A stretch of 64,000 bases of DNA from Enterococcus mundtii (GCF_002947535.1 NZ_PUAP01000030.1:62001-126000); one strand, 5' to 3'. Positions 44,022-53,216 are shown, counted from the stretch's first letter. Program-made: numbers and translations. Notes: generated by a model from the sequence alone, not told the origin.

Positions 44022-46193
44022 CTACTCTTGTTTTTCCATCCAAAGAAATGAAAAGCCGATCGTTAAATCTTCTTTCAAAATAAGGACAGCATCAAACTTT
44101 CCTTTTTTCCCAGTGAATCCTTTGACCACTTTACTAGTCTTTCCTTTTGAGAGTAACTCTCTAAGATTTGTTTTGGTCAATTTCTTCTTAGCAATCGTAG
44201 GCCATAATTTAAAATCACATTCCTTGTTCGTACATGTCGCGATTTTTGGATACAACATCACAATGCCTTTTTTACATTTCGGACAACGCCCGACTTGGTC
44301 ATTCTTCTTCTCCATTACTTCGATTTCCATCAAGCCGCTTTGCTCTTCAGACAAGTCGACTGTTTTTACTTGTTCGGGGACGACTTCTAATAAATGCAGA
44401 ATAAATTTTTTGATATTTTCTAAAAAGACTTCCGGCGTTCCTTGCCGTTCACCGATTTTTTTCAAATAACTTTCCCATCGTGCCGTCATTTCAGCACTTG
44501 TCAATAAAGGTTCCCCTGCTACTGCTTTACACAACGTGATGCCTTTAGCGGTAACTTGAATATCATTTTTATTAACTTCGATATAGTGCCGTTGTTTTAA
44601 GTTTTCAATAATGCTCGCTCGGGTAGCTTCCGTTCCGATCCCTTCCACTTCTTTCAGAATCTCTTGCGCTTCATCGTCGTCTAAGGTCTTTCCTGCGGTT
44701 TTCATCGCAGTGATCAGCGTTCCCTCATTGTAGGGCTTAGGTGGTTGAGTCTCTTTCTCAAGGCTTCTCAGATCAACAGTCACTACCTCTTGTTCACTAA
44801 CTTTAGGCAAAAGCTGACCATCTGATTTTTTCTTGCTTTTTACGGTCAAGATTTGTTGCCAGCCTTCTGCAATCGGACGTTTCCCGACACTTTTTAAACG
44901 CAATCGTTCCACCCCTGTAAGGATCACTGTTTCTTCATAGCGATAATTTTCTGCAAACATTGCTAAAGTCGTACGCATCACCTGCAAATAGATCGCTTGT
45001 TCTAGTCGGGAAAGCTTCGCAAAACGTTCCTTCGTCGGTATCGTTTTTGTCGGAATGATCGCATGATGCTCTTGGACTTTTTTTGAATCCACATATCTTT
45101 TTTTAGGAAATGTTTCAGGTGTCGCTACCTCTGTGATCCCTAAAAACGCTTTATAGCGATCAAGATTTTGGACAAGATACTGGTGTTCGCTTTCTGTAAT
45201 GTAAAAAGAATCTGTTCGAGGATAACTCAAAAACTTACTTTCGTACAACCCTTGGACAGCATCAAGCGTGGCTTTCGCACTGACTTTCATCAGTTGATTC
45301 ATTTTCGATTGTAAACTTGACAAAGAAAACAAACGTGGACTACTTTGTTGTTTTTCTTTTTTCGTTACTTGTAAGATCGTTCCTTGTTGTTTTCCTAAAT
45401 GCGCACCTTTTCCCTCTATCGCAGCAACTAATTCGTCCGCAGTCTTAAAGGTTTGCTTCGGCTCGATTTTACCGACAAACTGCCCATGTTGACTTTTGAT
45501 CTGCGCTTCTCCTTCGAAATAAGGCTCTTTTTTAAACTTCCTGATTTCTTCTTGTAACTGGTAGATCATATAAAGCGTTGGTGTTTGCACACGCCCTAAG
45601 GAGAAGCTCCCAGAGATTCCTTTTTGTTGCAGCAGCAAACTATACAGTGGACTGCCATTCATCCCGATCAGCCAATCCGCATGTTGACGTGCTTGTGCTT
45701 CTTTGTATTTTGGATAAAATTGCTCCGCCGGTTTCAGTTGTTTGAACCCTTGGTAGATGGCTTCTTTTTCCAATGAATTGATCCATAAACGTAAGTACTG
45801 CTTTTGCTTCGTAAAGGCTTTCGCTTGCTGGATGATCGACCAAGCAATCGCTTCACCTTCACGGTCACTATCTGTTGCGATAATGATCGTATCAGCTGCT
45901 TGTAATTGTCGTTTAACGATCGCAAATTGGGCCCGCTTCTCTGGAGGGACCTTATATTTGAACTGATCTGGAAATATCGGCAAGTTGGGCAATGACCACT
46001 TAGCCCAGCGTTCTTCATATTCTCCAGGAGGAACCATTTCCACTAAATGACCAAATCCGTAAGTGATCGTTACTTCACCTGTGAATAGTGGATCGCTGAC
46101 TTCAAAATAACCTTCCTGCTTTTTCCTTTTTTTGAACGTTTCCGCATACGCTTTTGCTTGAGAAGGCTTTTCAGCAAGTATCACTGTTTTCAT
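44022..46193 (-). CDS. topB: DNA topoisomerase III
   Basis: 723 residues. N-terminal TOPRIM domain with AEKPSQAKAYA (catalytic Glu) and TDSDREGEAIAW (D-x-D-x-E), the 5Y-CAP-like domain with FLSYPRTDS containing the active-site Tyr, EGIGTEATRASIIENL, and a C-terminal zinc motif CPKCKKGIVMLYPK with CTNKEC. Type IA enzyme that decatenates and relaxes negatively supercoiled DNA. Strong GGAGGAGG site. No conjugation genes are nearby, so this is the chromosomal type. Confidence 0.93.
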   Translation of the reverse strand: MKTVILAEKPSQAKAYAETFKKRKKQEGYFEVSDPLFTGEVTITYGFGHLVEMVPPGEYEERWAKWSLPNLPIFPDQFKYKVPPEKRAQFAIVKRQLQAADTIIIATDSDREGEAIAWSIIQQAKAFTKQKQYLRLWINSLEKEAIYQGFKQLKPAEQFYPKYKEAQARQHADWLIGMNGSPLYSLLLQQKGISGSFSLGRVQTPTLYMIYQLQEEIRKFKKEPYFEGEAQIKSQHGQFVGKIEPKQTFKTADELVAAIEGKGAHLGKQQGTILQVTKKEKQQSSPRLFSLSSLQSKMNQLMKVSAKATLDAVQGLYESKFLSYPRTDSFYITESEHQYLVQNLDRYKAFLGITEVATPETFPKKRYVDSKKVQEHHAIIPTKTIPTKERFAKLSRLEQAIYLQVMRTTLAMFAENYRYEETVILTGVERLRLKSVGKRPIAEGWQQILTVKSKKKSDGQLLPKVSEQEVVTVDLRSLEKETQPPKPYNEGTLITAMKTAGKTLDDDEAQEILKEVEGIGTEATRASIIENLKQRHYIEVNKNDIQVTAKGITLCKAVAGEPLLTSAEMTARWESYLKKIGERQGTPEVFLENIKKFILHLLEVVPEQVKTVDLSEEQSGLMEIEVMEKKNDQVGRCPKCKKGIVMLYPKIATCTNKECDFKLWPTIAKKKLTKTNLRELLSKGKTSKVVKGFTGKKGKFDAVLILKEDLTIGFSFLWMEKQE

Positions 46194-46611
46194 GTTTTCC
46201 CTCCTCCTCTTGATAAAATAAGAATTCTTTAACAGTTTACCAAATGGCTTTCAAAAAGAATAGCGAAAAAATTGAAGATGTTTTTGTTGAATGGAAAAAA
46301 GCGTTACAAAAAAATAACTATAATCACCTAAAGAAGAACATTTATCTTTTTATTATTATCATGATGTTATTTTTAAATAAGGGTATAAACATTGATAAAA
46401 GAACAGCAAGGCTTAACATATAATTATTATTTGCAAAGAAAATAACTATATAAAAAAATGAGTTTTTTTATAATTATAATTTTAAATAAACTTGAAGTTT
46501 GTTGTTATATTTTGGAAAATATAATTAAGCAACCTACGACACAAATAAGGAGGTTTTTGGTAGTTGAACTGTTGGTAGTCACTCAAGTCATTTGATAAAA
46601 AGGAGTAAAAA
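46194..46611. other. AT-rich upstream region of the toxin gene
   Basis: About 420 bp without a gene. It contains the toxin promoter and palindrome (46505-46525) and a second AAGGAGG site at 46546-46552 that could serve a short leader reading frame starting at a TTG, but no convincing peptide is seen. Confidence 0.45.
46505..46525 (+). promoter_or_regulatory. Perfect palindrome overlapping toxin -10
   Basis: TTATATTTT-GG-AAAATATAA (46505-46524) is a perfect 9+2+9 palindrome. TATAAT (46520-46525) overlaps its right half, and TTTGTT about 16 bases upstream is a possible -35. A protein bound to the palindrome would block the promoter. Confidence 0.5.
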
Positions 46612-48492
46612 ATGAAAAAATTTTATCGCCTATTACTTGTTGGTCTGTTGCTCGCACCTTTTGCCACTTTGCCACTTGATGTCCACGCCCAAGAAGCGAT
46701 CGCTGGCGAAATCACCCAACCTGACGAAACCATCGTTCCGATCGATACCACCTCAGCGATTCCTTCGTCCGCAGAACCACAAAATGCAGCAGTTGCCTTA
46801 AACGTTTTTAATGGAATCAGCATGTCTGCTTATGCATCTGGTTTATCAGGTAGTACACTTAGCGCTGGCTTACTGTCGACCGCAGCCTCCGCTGTTCTTG
46901 CCCCCGCTCTTCTAGGGATTGGTCTAGGGGTCGGCTTTTATCAGCTCGGTGCCTCTTTAGGCGTCGCAACAGCTGATTTAGCGAAAACAAACAGTGGCTT
47001 ATTTGAATCGATCGGTGGCAGTGCCTCCACTCAAAATGAACTGAACGCTTTTGCAATGTCTGGAATCGATTCGACAACAAATACCTACAATTTCTCCGCA
47101 GCCTTACAAAACCGCTACGCACAAGATGTAACAAGCAATGCGTTGATGCGTGAGTACTTGACTGGCGAGAGCGACCACGGAATCTTTACTTTCAGCGTCA
47201 GTGACCGTGTTGAACTCTATCGTCGCTACATCAACTACACCATCCCTTGGACACTACGAGAGCAAGCAGCGGTGGTCGGACGTAACACGTCACTAGCCGA
47301 TTCTCTCTCCCAGAATGAGTTTTTCGTTTTAGAAAGCATCCAGTATGGCGAATCCGTTCGTGGTGCAGATGATGCCATCTTGAACATCACCGGTTCTTCT
47401 TACTACGGCTATGATTTCCCAGAACCTTTTAACTATCAAGTCAAGCTTGATACGAGCATCTCTACGCTCTTAACAGAGATCACAACAAAAGAACAATTGC
47501 TCGACTACGTCCAAGCAACCACACCATTTGAATTCGGGGTCGTCAATGAACCTTCTAAAGCCTTAGCTATTGAAACTGCCCAAGAAATGGCTGTCGCATA
47601 TGATGAACGAACCAGCCAAATCAGCCAAAGTTTAAGCGAAGCCTTAGCTCCAAACAACAATGGATTAGACTTTGACCCTTCTGGAATGATCGCGACACTA
47701 TACGGTGCGGCAGTCGTATTGGATCGTGCTGGAAACTTCATCTATGCTCAAACCCAGGAAGCAGTTCCATCGCATTTAGTTGGAGCGATTGAGTTTTCTT
47801 ATAGTGATGAGGCAGTACCAAATGATGATTCAATCACTATTGATAGAAAACGTGGGGTGTTGGATGAAGAGACTGGAGATATAGTTGAGGATGGCACAGA
47901 AAATATTTTAGTTAAAAGAGCTATGGGCACAACGTGGAGTTTAGCGGCCTCATTAATAATTGCAAATCTTATAGAATCCTTAACAGAAGATGATGAGGAG
48001 GAAGATGATTATTGGTATACTCCGTTAGATTTATATTATGACGAATATTTTGCCTTAGGTGGTAGTAAGGGTCATACTATGGGTAGGCACATCGCAAAAG
48101 ATAAATCATATCTAATGGATCGTATCATTGAGGATGGTCTAGAATCGGCGAGTACTTACCATGATATTTCAGGAGCAATAATAACAATTAACTATGGACT
48201 CTCCACAGCCAGAGCTCAAGGATATATTCCAGGAAAAAAAGATCGTTCAAAATATAAAGATCTCGGCAAAATAAATGACATTCCCAATCATAATATGATA
48301 ACTTATACATCTATAGATAATTTATCGCCAAATTTAGGCTGGGGGTTTCAAGAAATAGATAATATAGGAATCATTGAGCATAATCAAATTGACGAAGGTT
48401 ATGTAAGTTTCCAAAAGAAAAGTAAATTTATAAAAAATAATAGGAACTTTTATGTTAAGACATCTCATCCCTATATAGAATCTCTTAAATAA
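46612..48492 (+). CDS. Secreted toxin with RNase A-like C-terminal domain
   Basis: 626 residues. Sec signal peptide MKKFYRLLLVGLLLAPFATL with an A-x-A-type site near VHAQ (~26). A Gly/Ala-rich hydrophobic segment (~75-125) and a long helical region (to ~400) follow. The C-terminal ~150 residues have GGSKGHTMGRHIAKD (H488, R492, H493) and ASTYHDISGAI, close in pattern to the bacterial RNase A-like toxin domain (CdiA-CT type; GHT-x-x-RH then AST-x-x-D). Composition drops sharply along the gene. AAAAGGAG site. No secretion motif such as LXG. Convergent with the paralogue array downstream. RNase activity is inferred from motif only. Confidence 0.6.
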   Translation: MKKFYRLLLVGLLLAPFATLPLDVHAQEAIAGEITQPDETIVPIDTTSAIPSSAEPQNAAVALNVFNGISMSAYASGLSGSTLSAGLLSTAASAVLAPALLGIGLGVGFYQLGASLGVATADLAKTNSGLFESIGGSASTQNELNAFAMSGIDSTTNTYNFSAALQNRYAQDVTSNALMREYLTGESDHGIFTFSVSDRVELYRRYINYTIPWTLREQAAVVGRNTSLADSLSQNEFFVLESIQYGESVRGADDAILNITGSSYYGYDFPEPFNYQVKLDTSISTLLTEITTKEQLLDYVQATTPFEFGVVNEPSKALAIETAQEMAVAYDERTSQISQSLSEALAPNNNGLDFDPSGMIATLYGAAVVLDRAGNFIYAQTQEAVPSHLVGAIEFSYSDEAVPNDDSITIDRKRGVLDEETGDIVEDGTENILVKRAMGTTWSLAASLIIANLIESLTEDDEEEDDYWYTPLDLYYDEYFALGGSKGHTMGRHIAKDKSYLMDRIIEDGLESASTYHDISGAIITINYGLSTARAQGYIPGKKDRSKYKDLGKINDIPNHNMITYTSIDNLSPNLGWGFQEIDNIGIIEHNQIDEGYVSFQKKSKFIKNNRNFYVKTSHPYIESLK

Positions 48493-48501
48493 TTAATGTA
48501 G

Positions 48502-48551
48502 AAAAAGCACCAATTAAATTGGACGATTTACAAATTTAATTGGTGCTTTTT
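48502..48551. terminator. Bidirectional terminator between toxin and array
   Basis: AAAAAGCACCAATTAAATT (48502-48520) and AATTTAATTGGTGCTTTTT (48533-48551) form a perfect 19-bp stem with A-runs and T-runs on both sides, working on either strand. Confidence 0.93.
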
Positions 48552-48562
48552 AAATATTAAAA

Positions 48563-49144
48563 TCAATCTGTCATAGAAGATCCTATGACAGTCAGTTTAT
48601 TCGATGCAGTATCGTAAATCGTCCAAAGAAAGGCATCCATCCATTCTCTCCCAGGAGAAAAGTAATTCGACCAATTGTTATTCCAAGCATAAATGATCAA
48701 CGCACTTTTCTTAGGGAATAATAATTTATTCAAGGAAATAAAATCTTCTTCGTTCCCACTATATGAATATGGTGGGAAAAGAAATGTTTGTGCATACCAA
48801 TTTAAATAGCTTCCAGAAGCTGTTTTTTCAACAGAAAAGAAAACATCTGTCTTCATCTGTTTACCATACATTAACTCTGGATTTACGGCATAACTCAACT
48901 TAATTGGGCTACATCGTATGGGTAAGTGATCAAAATAATGTAAATCTGTATATAGAAGACCTGGAATATTTCTTTTTTCATTCATTACTTTGATAAATTC
49001 AAGAGCGGCTTTGCGATGACTGGAGTATCCACGATAACCTGTTTCTTCAAAAAATACATAATCGAGTAAAAGTCCATTGATTGGAAATTTTCTTAAATAG
49101 AGTTTTTGTTTAAATTGATACGTATCTTCTTTTAATAACTTCAT
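48563..49144 (-). CDS. Array paralogue, subfamily A (A1)
   Basis: 193 residues from the ATG with GAGGAGG at five bases; a longer reading to 49183 would overlap the upstream gene. Conserved family features: KEDTYQFKQ at the start, YVFFEETGYRGYSSHRKAAL (~29-48), FIKVMNEKR, YAVNPELMYGK, WNNNWSNYFSPGRE and LWTIYDTASNKLTVIG at the end. No signal peptide. It differs from A4 (54139-54720) at only ten positions, so one is a recent copy. Second cistron of a B-A pair. Nearest array member to the toxin, but on the opposite strand. Immunity role is inference. Confidence 0.72.
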   Translation of the reverse strand: MKLLKEDTYQFKQKLYLRKFPINGLLLDYVFFEETGYRGYSSHRKAALEFIKVMNEKRNIPGLLYTDLHYFDHLPIRCSPIKLSYAVNPELMYGKQMKTDVFFSVEKTASGSYLNWYAQTFLFPPYSYSGNEEDFISLNKLLFPKKSALIIYAWNNNWSNYFSPGREWMDAFLWTIYDTASNKLTVIGSSMTD

Positions 49145-49158
49145 TCTGTCCTCCTCAT

Positions 49159-49725
49159 TCAACTCAATATTGATGCCCCACATACCGTAAATCTTTTTCT
49201 TGTTGGATCATAAATCGTCCAAAGGTACGCTCCTTTTCCGGAATGTTTTCCATAAGCGAAATAATCTGACCACGTGTTGTTCCATTGATAAATGACTAAT
49301 GTTTCCTTCTCGGAAAACAAGTAATTGTTCAGTTCAATGAAATCTTTCTTACTTCCTCTATAAAAAAAAGGAATTTTAAAAAAAGCGTAGGCATAATCTG
49401 AAATATAATGACCTTCTAAGTCGCTATGTGTAGAAAAAAAAGTATCGACTGGAATTCTTGTTGCTTCCATTAAATTGAAGTTTATGGAATAGGTTGCGAA
49501 TATATTGACTGGAAATTCAAGTTTATTCGTATACTCAATTTGATCATGTCCTCTTCTTTGATTGAGGAACGTAACAAATGCCAAAGCTGCTTTTTTGTGA
49601 CTTTCGTATCCTTGATTATTCTTTTCTTGAAAAAACGCATAGTTGATCGCTAAATCTTTCATCCAAATGTTTTTTTCAACCATGGTCAGTACAAATCGGT
49701 TAGTCTCCTTTTCTAAAAATTTCAT
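49159..49725 (-). CDS. Array paralogue, subfamily B (B1)
   Basis: 188 residues, AAAGGAGG site. Subfamily B starts MKFLEKETNRFVLTMVEKNI and keeps YAFFQEKNNQGYESHKKAAL, FVTFLNQRRGH, a central DTFFSTHS, then YQWNNTWSDYFAYGK and LWTIYDPTRKRFTVCG. B members have WSDYF where A has WSNYF. First cistron of a B-A pair, 14 bp before A1. Closest to B2. A small ORF with its own binding site lies just upstream and overlaps its start. Confidence 0.72.
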   Translation of the reverse strand: MKFLEKETNRFVLTMVEKNIWMKDLAINYAFFQEKNNQGYESHKKAALAFVTFLNQRRGHDQIEYTNKLEFPVNIFATYSINFNLMEATRIPVDTFFSTHSDLEGHYISDYAYAFFKIPFFYRGSKKDFIELNNYLFSEKETLVIYQWNNTWSDYFAYGKHSGKGAYLWTIYDPTRKRFTVCGASILS

Positions 49726-49831
49726 CCTTACCTCCTTTAGAAATGTTGTATGTACTCAATAAGTATAATTCGTATACTTTACAAAAAGACCTATTTATCT
49801 TTGGATCACCAAACGTATACTTAAATTTCAT
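49700..49831 (-). CDS. Small ORF in the repeated leader element, copy 1
   Basis: 43 codons starting at ATG 49831 with GGAGGATGATT upstream. It begins MKFKYTFGDPKINRSFCKV and overlaps the start of B1 out of frame. Copy 2 at 55519 shares the start and the FGDPKINRSFCKV core but stops after 19 codons. The conserved binding site and peptide suggest translation, either as a leader peptide or as the relic of a lost gene. Confidence 0.4.
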   Translation of the reverse strand: MKFKYTFGDPKINRSFCKVYELYLLSTYNISKGGKDEIFRKGD

Positions 49832-50148
49832 AATCATCCTCCGAACCTCTAAAAAATTAAAAAGAAAACCTAAGATTTTTTTAAATAGTTATTTTATATA
49901 TATTTAAGTAGAATAACCATCTTGATAAGTTTATATTATCGCATGATAAATAAATCTACAAGTTTCCCCGATTTATTTATCTTGTTTTTTTATAAAGTCA
50001 TATCTTCGAAACAAAAATTTATTTTTTAAGAAATAAAAGTAAAAAAATAAGCTCATAAAAAATGTAAAATTGTTAAGAAATTCAATCTGAATAATAAGTG
50101 GATTTTTGCGAGGAGGATAAAATGGAACTATTAGAAAAAGAAACACTA
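49741..50148. repeat. ~400-bp direct repeat, copy 1
   Basis: This block and 55428-55833 are nearly the same over their whole length, including the divergent promoter region, the hairpin, the AGGAGG site and the first nine codons of a subfamily C gene. Here it joins B1 (leftward) to C1 (rightward). Confidence 0.9.
49945..49991 (+). terminator. Terminator-like hairpin upstream of C1
   Basis: GATAAATAAATC (49945-49956) pairs perfectly with GATTTATTTATC (49970-49981), followed by TTG and seven T. It lies about 130 bp before the C1 start and is repeated before the truncated copy at 55807. It could stop stray transcription or act as an attenuator. Confidence 0.7.
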
Positions 50149-50739
50149 GCATGTTGGGATTGGAGTGGTGAAAATATACCAATTTACGTTAATTATGCCT
50201 TCTTTATTGAAAATAATAATCAAGGAATTCACAGTCACCAACAAGCCATTCTAGGATATCTAGAATTTTCGAATCGAATTGTACAATGTAATCATTGGGC
50301 ATTCGACCAAAGAGAAAAAACCGGGAAGCCTACAACCATAGAACAATTTAACGAATATTTTTGTTCAATTAAAGCTAACCCACTCATCTATATCAAGCGA
50401 GATCCTGATTACTTAGGTTGGGAAACCTACCCAATTTATGTAAATAAAAAAATGATGAAGGCAGAAGAAATCAAACCCGATAGTCTATTTAAAAATAGAG
50501 GAGCCTATGAAAAAGCCTTTTTCCATGAAACTCAAACAACTACAGTGAGTAAAGAACATTTTTTAGTGCTTAATCAACGATTCTTTCCTGAAAGAGAGCA
50601 TTTAAAAATCTACGCGTGGGATACATCCTTTTCTAATCGCTTTAATCGTGCGCGTGATTGTTACGGAGCATATTTATGGAGTATTTACGATGAAAAAAGA
50701 AAACGATTTACAGTAATCAGTGTATTTTTGAATCCTTAG
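50122..50739 (+). CDS. Array paralogue, subfamily C (C1)
   Basis: 205 residues from ATG 50122 with AGGAGG at five bases; a longer reading from 50098 is not supported. Subfamily C starts MELLEKETLA and has YAFFIENNNQGIHSHQQAIL, a C-specific insertion (REKTGKPTTIEQFNEYF), YPIYVNKKMMK, then YAWDTSFSNRFNRAR and LWSIYDEKRKRFTVIS. It is the only intact array gene on the toxin strand. Its first nine codons and upstream region are duplicated at 55428-55833. Its sequence is the most divergent of the three intact C members. Confidence 0.7.
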   Translation: MELLEKETLACWDWSGENIPIYVNYAFFIENNNQGIHSHQQAILGYLEFSNRIVQCNHWAFDQREKTGKPTTIEQFNEYFCSIKANPLIYIKRDPDYLGWETYPIYVNKKMMKAEEIKPDSLFKNRGAYEKAFFHETQTTTVSKEHFLVLNQRFFPEREHLKIYAWDTSFSNRFNRARDCYGAYLWSIYDEKRKRFTVISVFLNP

Positions 50740-50784
50740 TGATGAACCCGAATTTGAAAAAATGCTTTTTCTTCACTTATTTAC

Positions 50785-50825
50785 ATATGCAACTGAGAGT
50801 CATCACATGACTTTCAGTTGCATAT
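50785..50825. terminator. Hairpin between C1 and A2
   Basis: ATATGCAACTGAGAGTCA (50785-50802) pairs with TGACTTTCAGTTGCATAT (50808-50825), one mismatch, around a 5-base loop. It separates convergent genes; T-runs are short. Confidence 0.75.
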
Positions 50826-50850
50826 TATTATACTTGATCAATTGTGTCAT

Positions 50851-51432
50851 TCAATCAGCTATTGAAATTCCGATCACTGTAAATTTATGTTGCGCTTTGT
50901 CATAAATCGTCCATAAAAACCCATCATATAATTCTCTTCCAAAAGAAAAGTAATTTGACCATTCGCTGTTCCATTCATACACCGTTAGCATTTTTTTATC
51001 AGGAAACAACCAATCATTAAGTTGTATAAAGTGGTTTTTTTTACCACCATAACTATACGGAGGATGAAGAAAAAGAAAGGTATACATAGATTGATAACCA
51101 CCTGCACTTTTGTTGTCTATTGATATTAACTCCTCGATCGTTGAGAGTTTCCCATACATTAAGGCTGGATTCACTGCATATCTATACTGGAGTTGATTGC
51201 CATATCTAGGTAAACAATCAAAATAAAGTAATTCAGTATAGTAAATTCCCGGCACATTCCTTTTTTCATTCATCACTTTAATAAATTCAAGTGCTACTTT
51301 TCGATGATTAGAGCGTCCTTTATACTCAGTCTCTTCAAAAAAAACATAATCTATCAAAAGACCCTGCACTGGAATGTTTCTCTTGTGGGCATTTTGTTTA
51401 AACTCGAATGTTTCTTTACTCAATAATCTCAT
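50851..51432 (-). CDS. Array paralogue, subfamily A (A2)
   Basis: 193 residues, GAAGGAGG site. Family A features: MRLLSKETFEFKQN, YVFFEETEYKGRSNHRKVAL, FIKVMNEKR, YAVNPALMYGK, WNSEWSNYFSFGRE, LWTIYDKAQHKFTVIG. Second cistron of the B2-A2 pair, 18 bp after B2. Same length as A1 and A4 but clearly diverged from them, especially in the central segment between ~75 and ~125. Confidence 0.7.
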   Translation of the reverse strand: MRLLSKETFEFKQNAHKRNIPVQGLLIDYVFFEETEYKGRSNHRKVALEFIKVMNEKRNVPGIYYTELLYFDCLPRYGNQLQYRYAVNPALMYGKLSTIEELISIDNKSAGGYQSMYTFLFLHPPYSYGGKKNHFIQLNDWLFPDKKMLTVYEWNSEWSNYFSFGRELYDGFLWTIYDKAQHKFTVIGISIAD

Positions 51433-51450
51433 GATCGACCTCCTTCTTTC

Positions 51451-52005
51451 TCAAGTTCCTAAAACTGTGAACTTCTTACTTTCTTCATCGTAAACTGTCC
51501 ATAAGTAAGCAGCTCCACTCATCTTCTTTATGTAAGAAAAATAATCTGACCAAGTATTGTTCCATTGATAAATAATCAGTTTGGCTCTATTTCCAAAGAT
51601 ATGATTGTTCAATTGAATAAAATCTTTCTCCTCTCCTTTATAAGATGAAGATAATTTAAAGAAAGCAGTGGCATAATCGGAAGTATATTTCTTGTCCGAA
51701 TCATAGGCTGTAGAAAAGAAAACATTCCCTTCGATTATAAACCCTTGCATCAGTAGTTGATTGATGGAATAAGTTTTTCTCAGATTGACAGGGAAATCTA
51801 CTCTATCCGTATACTCAATTTTTGTATGTCCTCTCTTTTGATTGATTGCTGTCACAAAGGCAAGTGCTGCTTCTTTGTGACTTTCTTCTCCTTTGTAATT
51901 TTCTTCATGGAAGAAGCCGTAAGTGAGTACGAGCTCTTTCATCCAGATATTTTTTTCAACCATAGTTAGTACAAATCGATCTGTTTCCTTTTCCAAAAAT
52001 TTCAT
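51451..52005 (-). CDS. Array paralogue, subfamily B (B2)
   Basis: 184 residues, GAGGAGGG site. Starts MKFLEKETDRFVLTMVEKNI, almost as B1, then YGFFHEENYKGEESHKEAAL, AINQKRGH, NVFFSTAYDS, YQWNNTWSDYFSYIK and LWTVYDEESKKFTVLG. The similarity to B1 is highest at the N-terminus and includes the upstream bases AGAAATGTTGTATGTACTC, a sign that gene copies have exchanged ends. First cistron of the B2-A2 pair. Confidence 0.7.
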   Translation of the reverse strand: MKFLEKETDRFVLTMVEKNIWMKELVLTYGFFHEENYKGEESHKEAALAFVTAINQKRGHTKIEYTDRVDFPVNLRKTYSINQLLMQGFIIEGNVFFSTAYDSDKKYTSDYATAFFKLSSSYKGEEKDFIQLNNHIFGNRAKLIIYQWNNTWSDYFSYIKKMSGAAYLWTVYDEESKKFTVLGT

Positions 52006-52059
52006 CTTTCCCTCCTCTAGAAATGTTGTATGTACTCGATAGTATTTTTCACGTAGTAT

Positions 52060-52638
52060 TCAGTACCTCATCGAAGCACCTATCACCGTAAATTTTTCAG
52101 TTTCCCTCTGATAGATCGTCCATAAATACGCACCATATTCCTCTCTACCTATTGAAAAATAATTTGACCAATCATTGTTCCATTGGTAGATTATTAGGTT
52201 CTCTTGCATAGGAAATAGATACTCATTGGCTTTTAAAAAAATCTCTTCTCGCTGAGGTTTATATATCTGTGAGAGTATGGAATAAGCATAGGAAGATTCA
52301 TATTTACCATTCTCACATTTAGTAGAGAAAAAGGCAGGGGGCAATACTGATTTCGCATACATCAACTCTGGGTTCACTGCATAGGGATAAGCCAATGACT
52401 TAATAAAAATAGGTAAATCATCAAAACAATGTAATTCTGTTGAATGAACACATGAGTACCCTAGACTTTTTTTGTTCATCACCTTTATAAATTCAATCGC
52501 TGCTTGTTGATGACTCTCCACATTTCGATAATTCTTCTCTTTAAAGTAGACAAAGTCTAAATTTAAACGTCTTATAAATAATGCTTTCTCCTCTAATTTT
52601 TGGCTCAATACTTCTGTTTCCTGTAGTAAAAACTCCAT
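52060..52638 (-). CDS. Array paralogue, subfamily A (A3)
   Basis: 192 residues from ATG 52638, ten bases after TTAGGAGA; the earlier ATG at 52662 sits in the stop of B3 and has no site. Features: MEFLLQETEVLSQKL, FVYFKEKNYRNVESHQQAAI, FIKVMNKK, YAVNPELMYAK, WNNDWSNYFSIGREE, LWTIYQRETEKFTVIG. Note IYQ where all other intact members have IYD. Most divergent A member. Second cistron of the B3-A3 pair. Confidence 0.68.
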   Translation of the reverse strand: MEFLLQETEVLSQKLEEKALFIRRLNLDFVYFKEKNYRNVESHQQAAIEFIKVMNKKSLGYSCVHSTELHCFDDLPIFIKSLAYPYAVNPELMYAKSVLPPAFFSTKCENGKYESSYAYSILSQIYKPQREEIFLKANEYLFPMQENLIIYQWNNDWSNYFSIGREEYGAYLWTIYQRETEKFTVIGASMRY

Positions 52639-52658
52639 ATTATATTTTTCTCCTAATC

Positions 52659-53216
52659 TCATAAAATGCTTGCATTGATCACCGTAAACTTATTTCTTTT
52701 AGGATCATAGATCGTCCATATAAAAGCCCCTCTATGCTGTCTGCCATAATGAAAATAATCTGACCAAGTATTATTCCACTCATAAATAATCAGTTGTTCC
52801 TTATCTGGAAAAAGAATATCGTTCATTTGAATAAAATGTTCTACTTTTCCGAGATAGTTTGAAGACATCTGGAAGAATGCATAAGCATAATTTGAAAGAA
52901 ACGGTCTTTTAGGTTCCCGATAAATTGAGAAAAAAACCTCGTGACTTAAACGTCGAGCGGTCATGCGCGTAGGATTTATTGTATATTCTTGTATTCGGTT
53001 ATCTAAATGTTCCTGCTTATTCCAAGTAATCATAGGATATCTTTTTTTCTGGTTCGCAAACTTAACAAGCTGAATTGCTGCTTGTTGATGACTGCTATCT
53101 TCCTCGTAATCTTTCTCATGAAAGAATAGAAAAAGAATCGGGATATTTTTCATTGGGATATTATTCTCCATCATAGTCAAAGGGAATCGATACGTTTGTT
53201 CATCTAATAATTTCAA
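52659..53216 (-). CDS. Array paralogue, subfamily B (B3)
   Basis: 185 residues with a TTG start after AAGGAAAGATCAA. Features: KLLDEQTYRFPLTMMENNI, FLFFHEKDYEEDSSHQQAAI, ANQKKRY, EVFFSIYREP, YEWNNTWSDYFHYGRQ, IWTIYDPKRNKFTVIN. The start overlaps the stop of a subfamily C-like remnant upstream (TTGA). First cistron of the B3-A3 pair. Confidence 0.68.
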   Translation of the reverse strand: MKLLDEQTYRFPLTMMENNIPMKNIPILFLFFHEKDYEEDSSHQQAAIQLVKFANQKKRYPMITWNKQEHLDNRIQEYTINPTRMTARRLSHEVFFSIYREPKRPFLSNYAYAFFQMSSNYLGKVEHFIQMNDILFPDKEQLIIYEWNNTWSDYFHYGRQHRGAFIWTIYDPKRNKFTVINASIL

